From SMYC01 sp963578475 (GTDB lineage Bacteria > Acidobacteriota > Vicinamibacteria > Marinacidobacterales > SMYC01), in assembly GCA_963578475.1 (NCBI GenBank), contig CAUZCL010000003.1:95060-159059 (forward strand): a stretch of 64,000 nucleotides of DNA, written 5' to 3'. Position 1 is the stretch's first letter. Each line of letters starts with the position of its first letter. The notes under the pieces were generated by a model. The model was not told the origin of the DNA, ran no database searches, and saw only the letters and a program-made list of their open reading frames with translations. Positions 28,911 through 37,816 of the stretch are shown in pieces. The position numbers were made by a program, and so were the translations under genes.

Positions 28911-29881
28911 AGCGGTACCGCAACGTCCCGCAGAACGTCGTCGATGATGCCCTCCGTATCCGAGGGACCGCGCGCGATCACGCGATGACCGAGAACAGAA
29001 GCGGCGACCGACTTGACGTCATCGGGAACGACGAAACGACGGTCCTCGAGAAGCGCCTGCGCCTGGCTGGCGCGCTGCAATAGTAAACTTCCGCGCGGAC
29101 TTACGCCGAGCGCGAGCTTCTCCGAAGTACGAGTCGCGGTCGCCAAGCGCACGATGTAGTCCGCGATACCGGGAACGACGGCCACATGGCGCACCGCACG
29201 CTGGATGCGGACGACGTCGAGCGCCGAGAGCACGGGCTCGACGGCATCGATGGGATGGTCCACCTTTTGCGTTTCCAGAAGCTGCCGCTCGGATTCCGGA
29301 TCCGGATAGCCCATGCGGACGCGCATGAGAAAGCGGTCCAATTGAGACTCCGGCAGCGGATAGGTGCCCTGATGCTCGACTGGATTCTGAGTCGCCAAGA
29401 CGATGAAGGGTTGCGCGAGCGGATAGGAAGTCGAATCGATGCTAACCTGCGCCTCGTTCATCGCTTCGAGCATCGCGGACTGTGTCTTGGGCGATGCGCG
29501 ATTGATCTCGTCCGCAAGAAGGACGTGCGAAAAGATAGGGCCCGGCTTGAACTCGAAGCTCGATGTCGCCGGCTGATAGATCGACACACCGAGAATGTCG
29601 GACGGAAGCAAATCGCTCGTGAATTGAAGGCGCCGAAACGATACGTCGAGCGCGCGCGCGAGGGCTTGGGCCAGCATCGTCTTGCCGACGCCGGGAACAT
29701 CTTCGATAAGAAGGTGCCCTTCGGCAAAGAGCGTCACGAGCGTGCGCCCGACGACCTCAGACTTGCCGCGGATGACGCTCTCGATCGAGCGTCGGAGATC
29801 GCCGATACGCTCGGTGGGAGCGGTCTCGAAGGCCTCGACGTCGTCTACGTCCAAACCAGCGGTAGGTGGGAGCTCTGCCAT
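28907..29881 (-). CDS. MoxR-family AAA+ ATPase
   Basis: Chaperone-like AAA ATPase of 324 residues. Walker A is EDVPGVGKTMLAQALAR, Walker B LLADEINRASPKTQSAMLEA, and the sensor region FIVLATQNPVEHQGTYPLPE is characteristic of MoxR. First gene of the operon. The start Met (MAELPPTAGLDVDDVEAF) lies about 60 bases downstream of the divergently oriented tRNA-Val, so promoters for both probably share this gap. Confidence 0.92.
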   Translation of the reverse strand: MAELPPTAGLDVDDVEAFETAPTERIGDLRRSIESVIRGKSEVVGRTLVTLFAEGHLLIEDVPGVGKTMLAQALARALDVSFRRLQFTSDLLPSDILGVSIYQPATSSFEFKPGPIFSHVLLADEINRASPKTQSAMLEAMNEAQVSIDSTSYPLAQPFIVLATQNPVEHQGTYPLPESQLDRFLMRVRMGYPDPESERQLLETQKVDHPIDAVEPVLSALDVVRIQRAVRHVAVVPGIADYIVRLATATRTSEKLALGVSPRGSLLLQRASQAQALLEDRRFVVPDDVKSVAASVLGHRVIARGPSDTEGIIDDVLRDVAVPL

Positions 29882-29941
29882 CGACGTCGGGGCTGTTGAC
29901 CGAAACCTCAGCTTTTGTTAGTTTTTGAAGACTTGCTTCAT

Positions 29942-30016
29942 GGGCGATTAACTCAGTGGGAGAGTGCTACCTTCACACGGTAGAAGTCGCAGGTTCAAAT
30001 CCTGCATCGCCCACCA
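29942..30016 (+). tRNA. tRNA-Val (anticodon CAC)
   Basis: Cloverleaf read by eye: acceptor GGGCGAT/ATCGCCC, D stem ACTC/GAGT, anticodon stem CTACC/GGTAG around loop TTCACAC giving anticodon CAC, T stem GCAGG/CCTGC with loop TTCAAAT, discriminator A and an encoded CCA. All stems pair perfectly. CAC decodes GUG, so this is valine. It stands alone between the moxR operon and the pfkB kinase. Confidence 0.95.
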
Positions 30017-30099
30017 CTTCCTTTCGAAAGTAGCACGCTGGCGGAGCGCGGTCAAAACCTAGAAAAACAAGCGCTTAGAGGTGCCTACTGGCGGACAGG

Positions 30100-31008
30100 C
30101 TAGAGCGCAGAGAAGTCGGTCAGGTCCTTGAAAGCCTGATAGCGCTCGTCAACTTCGTCGCGCGATAGCTGCTCGAGCCGTCGCGTGCCGAGCGCCTCGA
30201 CACAAAACGAGCCAAGAACGCTCCCGAGAACGATCGCTTGGCGGACTTCTTTGTCGCCGGGCTCCTTGTGCGTAGCCAGATAACCCATGAACCCGCCAGC
30301 AAAGCTATCACCAGCTCCCGTGGGGTCGATGACCGTATCCAAGGGGAAGGACACCGTCGCAAAGCGCTCGCCTTCGCGGAAACACAAAACGCCATACTCC
30401 CCGCGCTTGATCACCAGGGTCTTGGGTCCCATTTCACGAATTTTGGCGGCGGCCTCGACCAGATTGTGGACGCCGGAGAGCTGCCGGGCCTCCTCGTCGT
30501 TGATGACGAGCACGTCGATCCCCTCGAGCATGGCCGAGAGCTCGTCGGGCGTACGCTCGATCCAGTAGTTCATCGTATCGGCGCCAATCAAGCCAGGATT
30601 CTGGACTTGTTTCATCACGTCGACTTGGAGGCTCGGATGGATGTTCGCGAGGAAAACCAGATCGGAGCTCTTGTAATGCTCGGGAAGCACCGGCTGAAAG
30701 CTCTCGAAGACCCCGAGCTCTGTGAAGAGCGTCGTCCGCTCGGTTAGATCGGCACTGTACTCCCCACCCCAGCGAAACGTCTTCCCTGCCGCTTTCTCGA
30801 GCCCGGCGAGATCGACCGACCGCCCTTCGAATACCTTACGGTGCTCTTCGCCAAAATCATCCCCAACCACGGCGACGATGTTCACATCGGTGAAGTGAGC
30901 GGCGGATAACGCAAAATAGGTAGCCGCCCCGCCCACGACATCCGTCGCGTTCTCGCTAGGCGTCTTGAGATCGTCGAAGGCAACGGACCCAACTACAAGA
31001 ATAGACAC
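30100..31008 (-). CDS. PfkB-family carbohydrate/nucleoside kinase
   Basis: Ribokinase-fold kinase of 302 residues. The N-terminal GGAATYFALSAAHF and the C-terminal anion hole DPTGAGDSFAGGFMGYL with the catalytic Asp are clear. The substrate is not deducible. The start is GTG. It follows mtnP by about 30 bases on the same strand. A PfkB kinase next to MTA phosphorylase is a recurring pairing and hints at a role in ribose or nucleoside salvage, but that is inference. Confidence 0.85.
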   Translation of the reverse strand: MSILVVGSVAFDDLKTPSENATDVVGGAATYFALSAAHFTDVNIVAVVGDDFGEEHRKVFEGRSVDLAGLEKAAGKTFRWGGEYSADLTERTTLFTELGVFESFQPVLPEHYKSSDLVFLANIHPSLQVDVMKQVQNPGLIGADTMNYWIERTPDELSAMLEGIDVLVINDEEARQLSGVHNLVEAAAKIREMGPKTLVIKRGEYGVLCFREGERFATVSFPLDTVIDPTGAGDSFAGGFMGYLATHKEPGDKEVRQAIVLGSVLGSFCVEALGTRRLEQLSRDEVDERYQAFKDLTDFSAL

Positions 31009-31041
31009 TAGACGTCCCTCAATTAGGCCTCACTTTAGGCC

Positions 31042-31905
31042 TCACTTAATGTATTTTCCAATGATAGGCGCCAACTCGCGCTTGATGGCGTCCGGGATGT
31101 AGTCTGGCTGCGTGATGAACGCGTTCTGGAGCGCGTTGGCATGCGGAGAAGGCTGGTCCAGATCGAGCTGGCTCACCGTCTCGACAATGATCTGTCGCGC
31201 ACTCTCGGTGTTCTTCCCCAAGTTCTCGATAATCTGCTCGACCGTCACAGACGCGTGGCTGACGTGCCAGCAGTCGTAATCCGTCACCAGCGCCATCGTC
31301 GCGTAGCCAATCTCCGCCTCACGCGCGAGCTTCGCCTCCTGCAAATTGGTCATGCCGATGACGTGCGCGCCCCACGAGCGGTAGAGCTCGGACTCGGCGA
31401 GCGTCGAGAATTGCGGGCCCTCCATACACACATAGGTCCCGCCGCGGCGGATGCGCGCGTCGATCTTCTTGCCCGCTTCGTACATGAGCTTCGACAAGCG
31501 CTCGCAAAACGGCTTCGAGAACTCAACGTGGGCCGCGAGCCCGTTCCCGAAGAAGGTCGAGATACGCCCACGGGTGCGGTCGATGAACTGATCCGGGATG
31601 ACGACGTCGAGCGGGTGGATATCTTCCTTGAGTGAGCCGACGGCGCTCGCCGACACAATGTGCTCGACACCGAGGAGCTTGAACCCGAAAATGTTAGCCC
31701 TGAAATTGAGCTCGCTCGGTAGGAACCGGTGCCCCACGCCGTGTCGCGCGAGAAAAGCGACGCTCTTGCCGGCCAATTTTCCGACGACGTAGTCGTCGGA
31801 AGGGGCGCCAAAAGGAGTCTCGAGGGACACGTTCTCGACGTCCTCGAGCCCTTCCATAGCGTAGAGGCCACTGCCACCGATAACGCCAATCTTTGCTTCA
31901 GCCAT
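31042..31905 (-). CDS. mtnP: S-methyl-5'-thioadenosine phosphorylase
   Basis: Cleaves methylthioadenosine with phosphate to adenine and 5-methylthioribose-1-phosphate in methionine salvage. 287 residues, trimeric nucleoside-phosphorylase fold. GVIGGSGLY at the start, PLDVVIPDQFIDRTRGR, GTYVCMEGPQFSTLAES and GMTNLQEAKLAREAEI are family motifs. ALVTDYDCWH carries the two Asp residues that favour adenine over guanine, which separates it from purine nucleoside phosphorylase. Upstream of the pfkB kinase. Confidence 0.93.
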   Translation of the reverse strand: MAEAKIGVIGGSGLYAMEGLEDVENVSLETPFGAPSDDYVVGKLAGKSVAFLARHGVGHRFLPSELNFRANIFGFKLLGVEHIVSASAVGSLKEDIHPLDVVIPDQFIDRTRGRISTFFGNGLAAHVEFSKPFCERLSKLMYEAGKKIDARIRRGGTYVCMEGPQFSTLAESELYRSWGAHVIGMTNLQEAKLAREAEIGYATMALVTDYDCWHVSHASVTVEQIIENLGKNTESARQIIVETVSQLDLDQPSPHANALQNAFITQPDYIPDAIKRELAPIIGKYIK

Positions 31906-32056
31906 GCTCCGTCATCTCCTTTGCGCAAACGCGCAAGCTTACAGCGACGGAGGATTCTTGGCAAGGACACGACCGAAAGAGCCCGTGCACGTGCATCGCA
32001 ATCCGAGTGTCATGATCGTAGACCCGCCGACGCCTATCGGATCGAGCTGAAGCAGG

Positions 32057-32449
32057 CTATTTTTGCTTAAGCTCGACCAGGACCCCGTGAGTCGTCTTCG
32101 GATGCACGAACGCGACGAGATGGCCCCCCGCTCCCGGCCGCGGCTTTTCGTCGATGAGGCGGGCGCCCTGGGCGGCGAAGTCTCGCAGTGAGGCCTCTAT
32201 ATCGTCGACCTCGAAGCAGATATGGTGTACGCCTTCGCCGCGCTTCTCGATGAACTTCCCCGCCGTCGAGGCATCGCCTAGAGGCTCGAGAAATTCCAAG
32301 TTGCTGTCACCGACCGGCATGAAGAGCGCGGAAACGCCGAACTCCGGCAAGTCGTAGCGCTCGGCTTTCTCGAGCCCGAGTAGATCGCCGAAACGTCCGG
32401 AGGCTTCGTCCAGGCTCTTGACGGCAATCCCCACGTGATGGATCTTCAT
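32057..32449 (-). CDS. mce: Methylmalonyl-CoA epimerase
   Basis: VOC-superfamily metalloenzyme interconverting (R)- and (S)-methylmalonyl-CoA. 130 residues from MKIHHVGIAVKSLDEA. The metal His in HHVGIAV, the second in EGVHHICFEV, and the Glu in THGVLVELKQ are visible. AAGGAG lies 5 bases before the ATG at 32449, and the gene overlaps the end of meaB by 4 bases, so I reject the longer frame to 32584. Confidence 0.92.
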   Translation of the reverse strand: MKIHHVGIAVKSLDEASGRFGDLLGLEKAERYDLPEFGVSALFMPVGDSNLEFLEPLGDASTAGKFIEKRGEGVHHICFEVDDIEASLRDFAAQGARLIDEKPRPGAGGHLVAFVHPKTTHGVLVELKQK

Positions 32450-33318
32450 TTCAACTCCTTCAACAATGCGTCCGCGGCATCGTAGGGCGTGACCGAACGC
32501 TCTTTGAGCCGCCGCAGCGTGTCTTCCCAGGCACTGGGAGAAATCCGCTCGCGCACAATTTGCTGCAGGACGCTCGAGAGCCAAGCCTCCATGAGGCGTC
32601 GCTCGCCGCGCGCGCCGAGAATCCCGTCGAAAAGCGGCTGGAGCCCGTCGCCCTTTAGAGCGTTGGTTTTGAAAACGGGCTTGCCGCCCGTATGGGCGTG
32701 GACTTGTTCGGCCAGAACGTCCGCGCCGTCCCGGTCGGCTTTGTTCACGACGACGAGGCTCGCAACCTCCATGATTCCCGCTTTGCTGGCTTGAAGTTGA
32801 TCTCCGAGCCCTGGCGCGAGCACCACGACCGTGACATCCGCCGCGGCCGCGACCTCCACTTCGTCCTGCCCGGCGCCCACCGTCTCGAGAAGGATGAAGT
32901 CCTTACCCGCGACCTCGAGTAGCACTAGTGCTTCGAACGCGGCGCCCGACAAGCCTCCAACGTGGCCCCGGGTGGCCATACTGCGCACGAAGACTTCCGG
33001 ATCGTGCGCGGCGCTGTCCATGCGTGCGCGGTCCCCGAGAAGGGCGCCGCCGGTGAAAGGGCTCGTCGGATCGATGGCGAGCACGGCGACGCGCCGATCA
33101 CGTTCGCGAGCCAACTTGGCGAGCGCGTCCGTGAGCGTGCTCTTGCCAACACCGGAAGGTCCGGTCAAACCGACGATGAGCGCGTTTTTGCGATCGGCGA
33201 ACACCCGGGACAAGAGCTCGCGGGCTTCGGGACTTCGGTTCTCGACGAGCGTGAGCGCCCGGGCGAGGGCCCGAGGCTCTCCTTTGAGAAGGCGCTCTAC
33301 GAGGTTTTCAAGGTCCAA
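32446..33318 (-). CDS. meaB: Methylmalonyl-CoA mutase-associated GTPase MeaB
   Basis: G3E GTPase that protects and loads the B12 enzyme methylmalonyl-CoA mutase. 290 residues. P-loop GLTGPSGVGKSTLTDALA, switch region DPTSPFTGGALLGDRARM, LLETVGAGQDEVEVA, and NKAD specificity motif. The start is directly downstream of the acyl-CoA dehydrogenase gene and the end overlaps mce. The mutase itself is not in this window. Confidence 0.93.
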   Translation of the reverse strand: MDLENLVERLLKGEPRALARALTLVENRSPEARELLSRVFADRKNALIVGLTGPSGVGKSTLTDALAKLARERDRRVAVLAIDPTSPFTGGALLGDRARMDSAAHDPEVFVRSMATRGHVGGLSGAAFEALVLLEVAGKDFILLETVGAGQDEVEVAAAADVTVVVLAPGLGDQLQASKAGIMEVASLVVVNKADRDGADVLAEQVHAHTGGKPVFKTNALKGDGLQPLFDGILGARGERRLMEAWLSSVLQQIVRERISPSAWEDTLRRLKERSVTPYDAADALLKELK

Positions 33319-33339
33319 GGAGAGAGCATATAGGGCGCG

Positions 33340-34482
33340 TTACATGGCGAGCAACTGGCGTGCGATGACCATCCGCTGGATCTCGGACGTGCCTTCGCCG
33401 ATGGTCATGAGCTTCGCGTCGCGGTAATAGCGCTCGGCAGGATAGTCGCGGGTATAGCCGTAGCCTCCGAGAATCTGCACAGCTTGCTCTGCGGCGCGCA
33501 CCGCGACCTCGCTGGCGTAAAGCTTCGCCATCGCGGATTCTTTCGTCACCCGCTCGCCTTTGTCTTTCAGGAAAGCCGCGCGTTGGACGAGAAGCCGCGC
33601 CGCGTCGATCTCGGTGGCCATGTCCGAGAGCTTGAAGCGGATGGCTTGAAACGTCGCGATGGCGCGCCCGAACTGTTTGCGCTCCTTCGCATAGTCGCGC
33701 GCGCAGTCGAAGGCGGCTTGCGCGATACCGATCGACATCGCCGCGATACTGATGCGCCCGCCGTCGAGAACTTTGAGCGCCCCGACAAACCCTTCGCCGC
33801 GCTCGCCGAGAAGAAAGCACTTCGGCACGCGGCAGTTGTCAAAAACCATCTCCGAAGTGTCCGAAGCGCGGTGGCCGAGCTTGCGCTCTTTCTTCCCGGC
33901 GCTGAATCCTGGCGTGCCTTTGGGCACGATGAAGGCGGAGATCCTGCGCTTTTCATTGTTTTTGTCGGTGACGGCCATCGCCACCGCTACGTCACAAACG
34001 GAGCCGTTGGTCGTGAACGTCTTGCTCCCGTTGAGGACCCACTCATCCGCGTCGAGAACGGCCGTCATCTGAGTACCGCCTGCGTCGCTTCCCGCGTTCG
34101 GCTCGGTCAGGCTCCAGCCGCCGAGAAACGTTCCTGCCGCGAGCGGCTTCAAGAACTTCTCCTTTTGAGCGTCGGTGCCTTGCTCGTAGATGTGGTTCGC
34201 GCACAACGACGTGTGCGCGGCCACCGTAAGGCCTACCGAAGCATCCGCGCGCGCGAGCTCTTCGATCACGACCACATAGTCCGCGTAGCTGAGACCGCCC
34301 CCGCCGAGCTCCTCCGGAAAAATCACTCCGAGAAAGCCGAGCTCGCCCAGCTTTCTAATCGCGTCTTTCGGAAAGGTTTCTTTCTCGTCCCACTCGCGCG
34401 CGAAAGGAAGGATCTCTTTTTCCGCAAACTCGCGGACCGCGCGGCGCAGCTCTTTCTGGTCATCGGTATAATCGAAATTCAT
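33340..34482 (-). CDS. Acyl-CoA dehydrogenase (short/branched-chain type)
   Basis: FAD enzyme introducing an alpha-beta double bond into acyl-CoA. 380 residues from MNFDYTDDQKELRRAVREFA. AAGGA precedes this Met at 34482 by 2 bases; the frame to 34533 is longer but unsupported. WSLTEPNAGSDAGGTQM is the first signature, GYTRDYPAERYYRDAKLMTI and GEGTSEIQRMVIARQ the last, with the catalytic Glu in GEGT. With meaB and mce downstream it probably serves branched-chain amino acid or odd-chain fatty acid breakdown. Confidence 0.92.
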   Translation of the reverse strand: MNFDYTDDQKELRRAVREFAEKEILPFAREWDEKETFPKDAIRKLGELGFLGVIFPEELGGGGLSYADYVVVIEELARADASVGLTVAAHTSLCANHIYEQGTDAQKEKFLKPLAAGTFLGGWSLTEPNAGSDAGGTQMTAVLDADEWVLNGSKTFTTNGSVCDVAVAMAVTDKNNEKRRISAFIVPKGTPGFSAGKKERKLGHRASDTSEMVFDNCRVPKCFLLGERGEGFVGALKVLDGGRISIAAMSIGIAQAAFDCARDYAKERKQFGRAIATFQAIRFKLSDMATEIDAARLLVQRAAFLKDKGERVTKESAMAKLYASEVAVRAAEQAVQILGGYGYTRDYPAERYYRDAKLMTIGEGTSEIQRMVIARQLLAM

Positions 34483-34578
34483 GGTCCTTCTTGTGTGTTC
34501 TTTTATTGTAGTACCCAGAGCGGAGTACGGCATAACTTTATACGCCTCTTCGACTTACCTAACGGTAAGGAACGCCGC

Positions 34579-35301
34579 GTGAAACGGGTCTTTTTCGTCG
34601 CATTGGCGGTCCTCTCCTTCTTTTCGGCCGGATTCGGGTTTCTCTTATGGCAAGGCCTGCCATCCGTCACATTTCTCGCGCTCGAGAACCCCAAAGAGAC
34701 GGCGCTCATGAAAGAGCGTGGCGGCGCGGGGCTACTAACCTGGATGCCCCTGGCGGAGGTGTCCCCGCGGCTCCCGCAGGCGGTGCTCATGGGCGAGGAT
34801 GCCGGCTTCTACATCCATAGCGGGTTCGACACGCATGAGATCAAGGAAGCGTTCAAACGCAACTGGGAGGAGGGACGCACGGTCCGAGGCGCGAGCACCA
34901 TCAGCCAGCAGCTCGCAAAGAACCTGTTCCTCTCCTCGGAGCGCAGCTACACGCGCAAGCTGAAGGAAGCCGTGCTCACTTACCGCTTGGAAAAAGCGCT
35001 TTCGAAGGAGCGGATTCTCGAGATCTACCTGAACGTCATCGAGTGGGGCGACGGCATTTACGGGGCCGAGGCTGCCTCCCGAGATGTGTTCGGGAAGTCA
35101 GCGAAGCGATTGACCGCTGTCGAAGCGGCAACGCTCGCGGCGATGATCCCGAGCCCGTTGAGGCTCGACCCCTGCAAGAGCCCGAAGTCGGTGAGAGTCC
35201 GAAGAGACCGCATCTTGAACTGGATGCACATGGCGGAGGACCTCACCGACGCCGAGCTGCGCGACGCGCTGCAGAAAAACCCCAAGCTGAGAAAGTGCTA
35301 G
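34579..35301 (+). CDS. mtgA: Monofunctional peptidoglycan glycosyltransferase
   Basis: GT51 enzyme polymerising lipid II at the inner membrane, without a transpeptidase domain. 240 residues from a GTG at 34579, with AAGGA 8 bases upstream. One anchor (VFFVALAVLSFFSAGFGFLL), then MGEDAGFYIHSGFDTHEIKE with the catalytic Glu, GASTISQQLAKNLFLSSERS, and RILEIYLNVIEWGDGIYGAE. The open frame extends far upstream only as antisense to the acyl-CoA dehydrogenase. Divergent from that gene. Confidence 0.92.
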   Translation: MKRVFFVALAVLSFFSAGFGFLLWQGLPSVTFLALENPKETALMKERGGAGLLTWMPLAEVSPRLPQAVLMGEDAGFYIHSGFDTHEIKEAFKRNWEEGRTVRGASTISQQLAKNLFLSSERSYTRKLKEAVLTYRLEKALSKERILEIYLNVIEWGDGIYGAEAASRDVFGKSAKRLTAVEAATLAAMIPSPLRLDPCKSPKSVRVRRDRILNWMHMAEDLTDAELRDALQKNPKLRKC

Positions 35302-35430
35302 TTCGCATGGAACCATCGGGGGTACGCGCGACGCCGCAAAAAAGATTGCATTTTTCCTTGACAGCTTCTGGGAAGCGGCTTTCACAAACTTGCAGCCGCA
35401 ATCGTGGATGTGCGCGTGACACGTTGGAGT

Positions 35431-35460
35431 CGCGCACAAAGACGCAAACGTGCAAAAGGG
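35431..35460. repeat. GCAAAG-type degenerate intergenic repeat
   Basis: Short stretch of alternating CGCAAA/GCAAAA-like hexamers (CACAAAGACGCAAACGTGCA). The same motif family, in one orientation or the other, recurs at 44941-44990 and 45721-45760. All copies are intergenic and flank remnants of decayed genes. Confidence 0.5.
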
Positions 35461-35538
35461 GTTTCGAACGTCGCCCGGGCTAACGGCCACACACTATGCG
35501 CGACCTCACGACGTCAAAAAAGTCCGTGCTATAAAGAA

Positions 35539-36122
35539 TCATGGCGAACAAATTCGAGTTCGGTTCGATCTCAAATGTCCGACCGATACATCCTCGGAAA
35601 TATCACGAGGAGGACGAAGGTAGAAGACGACGCTCGCCGCAACAGCAAGTGTCGCCACGGCCCACGGCAGCCACGTGGCCCGTCTCACGACCTCGGCCGG
35701 GACTAGAGCATCGTCCTCCGTCCAGCTCAAGACTTCCCCCACGTCTCGGGCTGATTCCCAGCGGTGCGCTGGATCTTTCGCCAAACATCGCGACACGATC
35801 CGGTCGAGCGAGCGCGGCGTCAGAGGTTGTATCGTCGAGACCGGCGGCGGCTCTCGCTCGAGAATCGCCGCGATCAAACTCGCTCTTGCCCTCGAATGCC
35901 TTCTTACCCGTCAGCATCTCGTAGAGCACAACGCCGAGCGCGAACAGATCCGTCCGGGCATCGACGTCCTCTCCCTCGATCTGCTCCGGCGACATGTACT
36001 GGAACGTCCCGAGAATAGCCCCGTCGCTTGTGAGAGGTTTCGCTTCCGTCTGAACCTCCGAACTGGCTTTGACCACTGACGGCGTTATCAGCTGGCGAGC
36101 CCAAAGTCGAGAAGCTTGAAGT
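35539..36122 (-). pseudogene. Ser/Thr protein kinase C-lobe remnant
   Basis: It begins abruptly with FKLLDFGLAS, the DFG segment, followed by an in-frame TGA, then KPLTSDGAILGTFQYMSPEQ and DARTDLFALGVVLYEMLTGK in a second frame. Near 35880 the frame changes to IAAILEREPPPVSTIQPLTP then VSRCLAKDPAHRWESARDVG, ending in a membrane helix (WLPWAVATLAVAASVVFYL). The N-lobe is absent, so this is the middle of a PknB-type kinase, truncated on both sides. The left edge borders a hairpin and a MazF-like gene. Confidence 0.8.
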
Positions 36123-36133
36123 GAGAATCTTAT

Positions 36134-36158
36134 CGGTTGTAGCACGTTGCTACAACCG
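36134..36158. repeat. Perfect 11-bp inverted repeat at mazF-like gene start
   Basis: CGGTTGTAGCA-CGT-TGCTACAACCG: both arms match exactly with a 3-base centre. It sits precisely between the truncated kinase and the MazF-like frame. No T-run follows, so it is not a standard terminator. It could be an operator for toxin autoregulation or the scar of a lost element. Confidence 0.6.
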
Positions 36159-36542
36159 TTCTCCGCGGCAGTCACGTTGGTCACTTTAATCGCCTCACTC
36201 GCGTTTCCGCCTCAGCATCGAGGGGAGATCTATCGAACGAGGGAGCGGGCACCCGAGCGTGGCAACAAACCAGTATTCTACGTCGTCGTGTCGCGGTCCT
36301 TCATCGCAACGAACGACGACATCCCGACCGTCGTTTGTGCGCCAGCCTACAGCAACGTGTTGGGCCTCAGTACCGAAGTCGTCGTCGGGCCCAAAGATGG
36401 CCTTCCAAAGACATGCGCTATTCGATGCGACTTCCTCACCCTGATGTTCAAATCCAAGCTCACCGGTTACGTCTCACAACTTGGAGGCGCGAAGGCAGAA
36501 GAGCTCGACCGCGCGTTGGCCAAGGCCATGGAACTCGATTAA
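36147..36542 (+). CDS. MazF/PemK-family toxin, orphan with altered N-terminus
   Basis: Ribosome-independent mRNA interferase fold. From 36219 the protein reads RGEIYRTRERAPERGNKPVF, VVVSRSFIATNDDIPTVVCA, STEVVVGPKDGLPKTCAIRC and KLTGYVSQLGGAKAEELDRA, matching full-length MazF-type toxins. The usual short Met start before RGEIYR is missing: only TTG codons (36147, 36177) precede it, giving an odd hydrophobic leader. No antitoxin gene lies on either side. It may be a silenced remnant or use a non-canonical start. Confidence 0.72.
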   Translation: MLQPFSAAVTLVTLIASLAFPPQHRGEIYRTRERAPERGNKPVFYVVVSRSFIATNDDIPTVVCAPAYSNVLGLSTEVVVGPKDGLPKTCAIRCDFLTLMFKSKLTGYVSQLGGAKAEELDRALAKAMELD

Positions 36543-36606
36543 CCAAAGGTACCGATTGCGCTCTCAACGCAAGGACACTCTATGACCACCTGCGTGCCTT
36601 GCCTCG

Positions 36607-37815
36607 CTACTTTTTGGCGAAGGGCAGCCGATTTAGTCCAACCCGCCCGTTGCTTACAACAACGATGACGTCTTGTACGGCCCGAATATCCTCGAGTGGA
36701 TTCCCTGACACAACGAGGATATCTGCCTCCATCCCAACCTCCAAAACCCCCGTTCGATCCGAAATCCCGAGCATCTCCGTCGCAACCACCGTCGCCGAGC
36801 GGATCGCTTCGAGCGGCGTCATCCCAAGCTTCACAAAGTTGACCATCTCTATCGTGATGCGAACGACGCTCTCCGGCCCATAGCTCGTATCCGCCCCAGT
36901 CACGATAGGAATACCCATCGCGTAGGCACGCTTGATCGTCTCTTCGATATGCGGAAGCATGTGCAGACCGCGGATCTTGACGACCGGGTTGTCGTAATCG
37001 CCACCCGGTTCGATGAGATCGATCATCGTCGTATAAGTCGGGACGAAATAGGTACCCTTCTCTTTCATGAGCAAGAGCGTTTCTTCCGACATATAGGTCC
37101 CGTGATCAATGCTGCGAACCCCGGCCATGACCGCCGCGCGCGCACCTTCATCTCCATGCGCGTGGCAGAGCACCAAAATGCCGTGCTTGGCTGCTTCGTC
37201 GACAACGACCTGCAGCTGTTCCGACGTATAAACCTGCTCCCGCGGATCCGTCGTGGGCGTCCCCGCGCGCTCGGTCCCGCGCGTTTTGATAACGCGGGCT
37301 CCGTTCTCGATATTGACACGCACGAGCGTCCGTAAATCGTCTTCCGTCTCGATAGGAACCGCGAGATGCATGAGGCGAGCATCCGCGAGCACACCGCCGC
37401 CGATGTAAGGGGTCACGTATACGCCGGCGCCTAGATATTCCGGCCCAGCGAGGATCCCCGCTTCGGTCATCTTCCCAATTACGACATCACGATAAGAGCC
37501 AACGCTCGCGCCGCGTACGGTGGTCACGCCGGAGCGAAGCGCACGCTCTGCTTGCTCGAGACTGTCGAGGTGCGTGTGGGCGTCGACGAGACCGGGCAAG
37601 ACGTAAGCGCCCCCGAGATCGATAGTCTCTGCGCCCGACGGAGGCGCCGCCGTTCCAATAGAAACGATTTTGCCACCCTGGAGCACAACGGTGGCGCCGG
37701 TGGTCACGTCACCGGTGCGTACATCGATCACGTTGGCGCCCACGAGCGCGAGATGAGGCTGAGCGATCGATTGGCCCTGACTCGCAAGAGCCAGGGCCAA
37801 CGCAAGGGAGAACAA
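36607..37815 (-). CDS. Imidazolonepropionase-like amidohydrolase, exported
   Basis: Amidohydrolase-superfamily enzyme, 402 residues, with a signal-like start (MFSLALALALASQGQSIA). Metal motif LVDAHTHLDS, then LCHAHGDEGARAAV, IDHGTYMSEETLLLM, and the metal Asp in VTGADTSYGPE. The C-terminal GVLEVGMEADILVVSGNPLE is the family end block. These enzymes include secreted Xaa-Pro dipeptidases and lactonases, so the substrate remains open. It begins just after the puuD-like stop. Confidence 0.87.
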   Translation of the reverse strand: MFSLALALALASQGQSIAQPHLALVGANVIDVRTGDVTTGATVVLQGGKIVSIGTAAPPSGAETIDLGGAYVLPGLVDAHTHLDSLEQAERALRSGVTTVRGASVGSYRDVVIGKMTEAGILAGPEYLGAGVYVTPYIGGGVLADARLMHLAVPIETEDDLRTLVRVNIENGARVIKTRGTERAGTPTTDPREQVYTSEQLQVVVDEAAKHGILVLCHAHGDEGARAAVMAGVRSIDHGTYMSEETLLLMKEKGTYFVPTYTTMIDLIEPGGDYDNPVVKIRGLHMLPHIEETIKRAYAMGIPIVTGADTSYGPESVVRITIEMVNFVKLGMTPLEAIRSATVVATEMLGISDRTGVLEVGMEADILVVSGNPLEDIRAVQDVIVVVSNGRVGLNRLPFAKK

Positions 37816-37816
37816 G

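Noticed and set aside
33484..34578. Long N-terminal extension of the mtgA frame
   Set aside because: Antisense to the acyl-CoA dehydrogenase. A GTG at 34579 with AAGGA upstream is the better start.
36134..36158. Rho-independent terminator
   Set aside because: The stem is strong, but no T-run follows on either strand.
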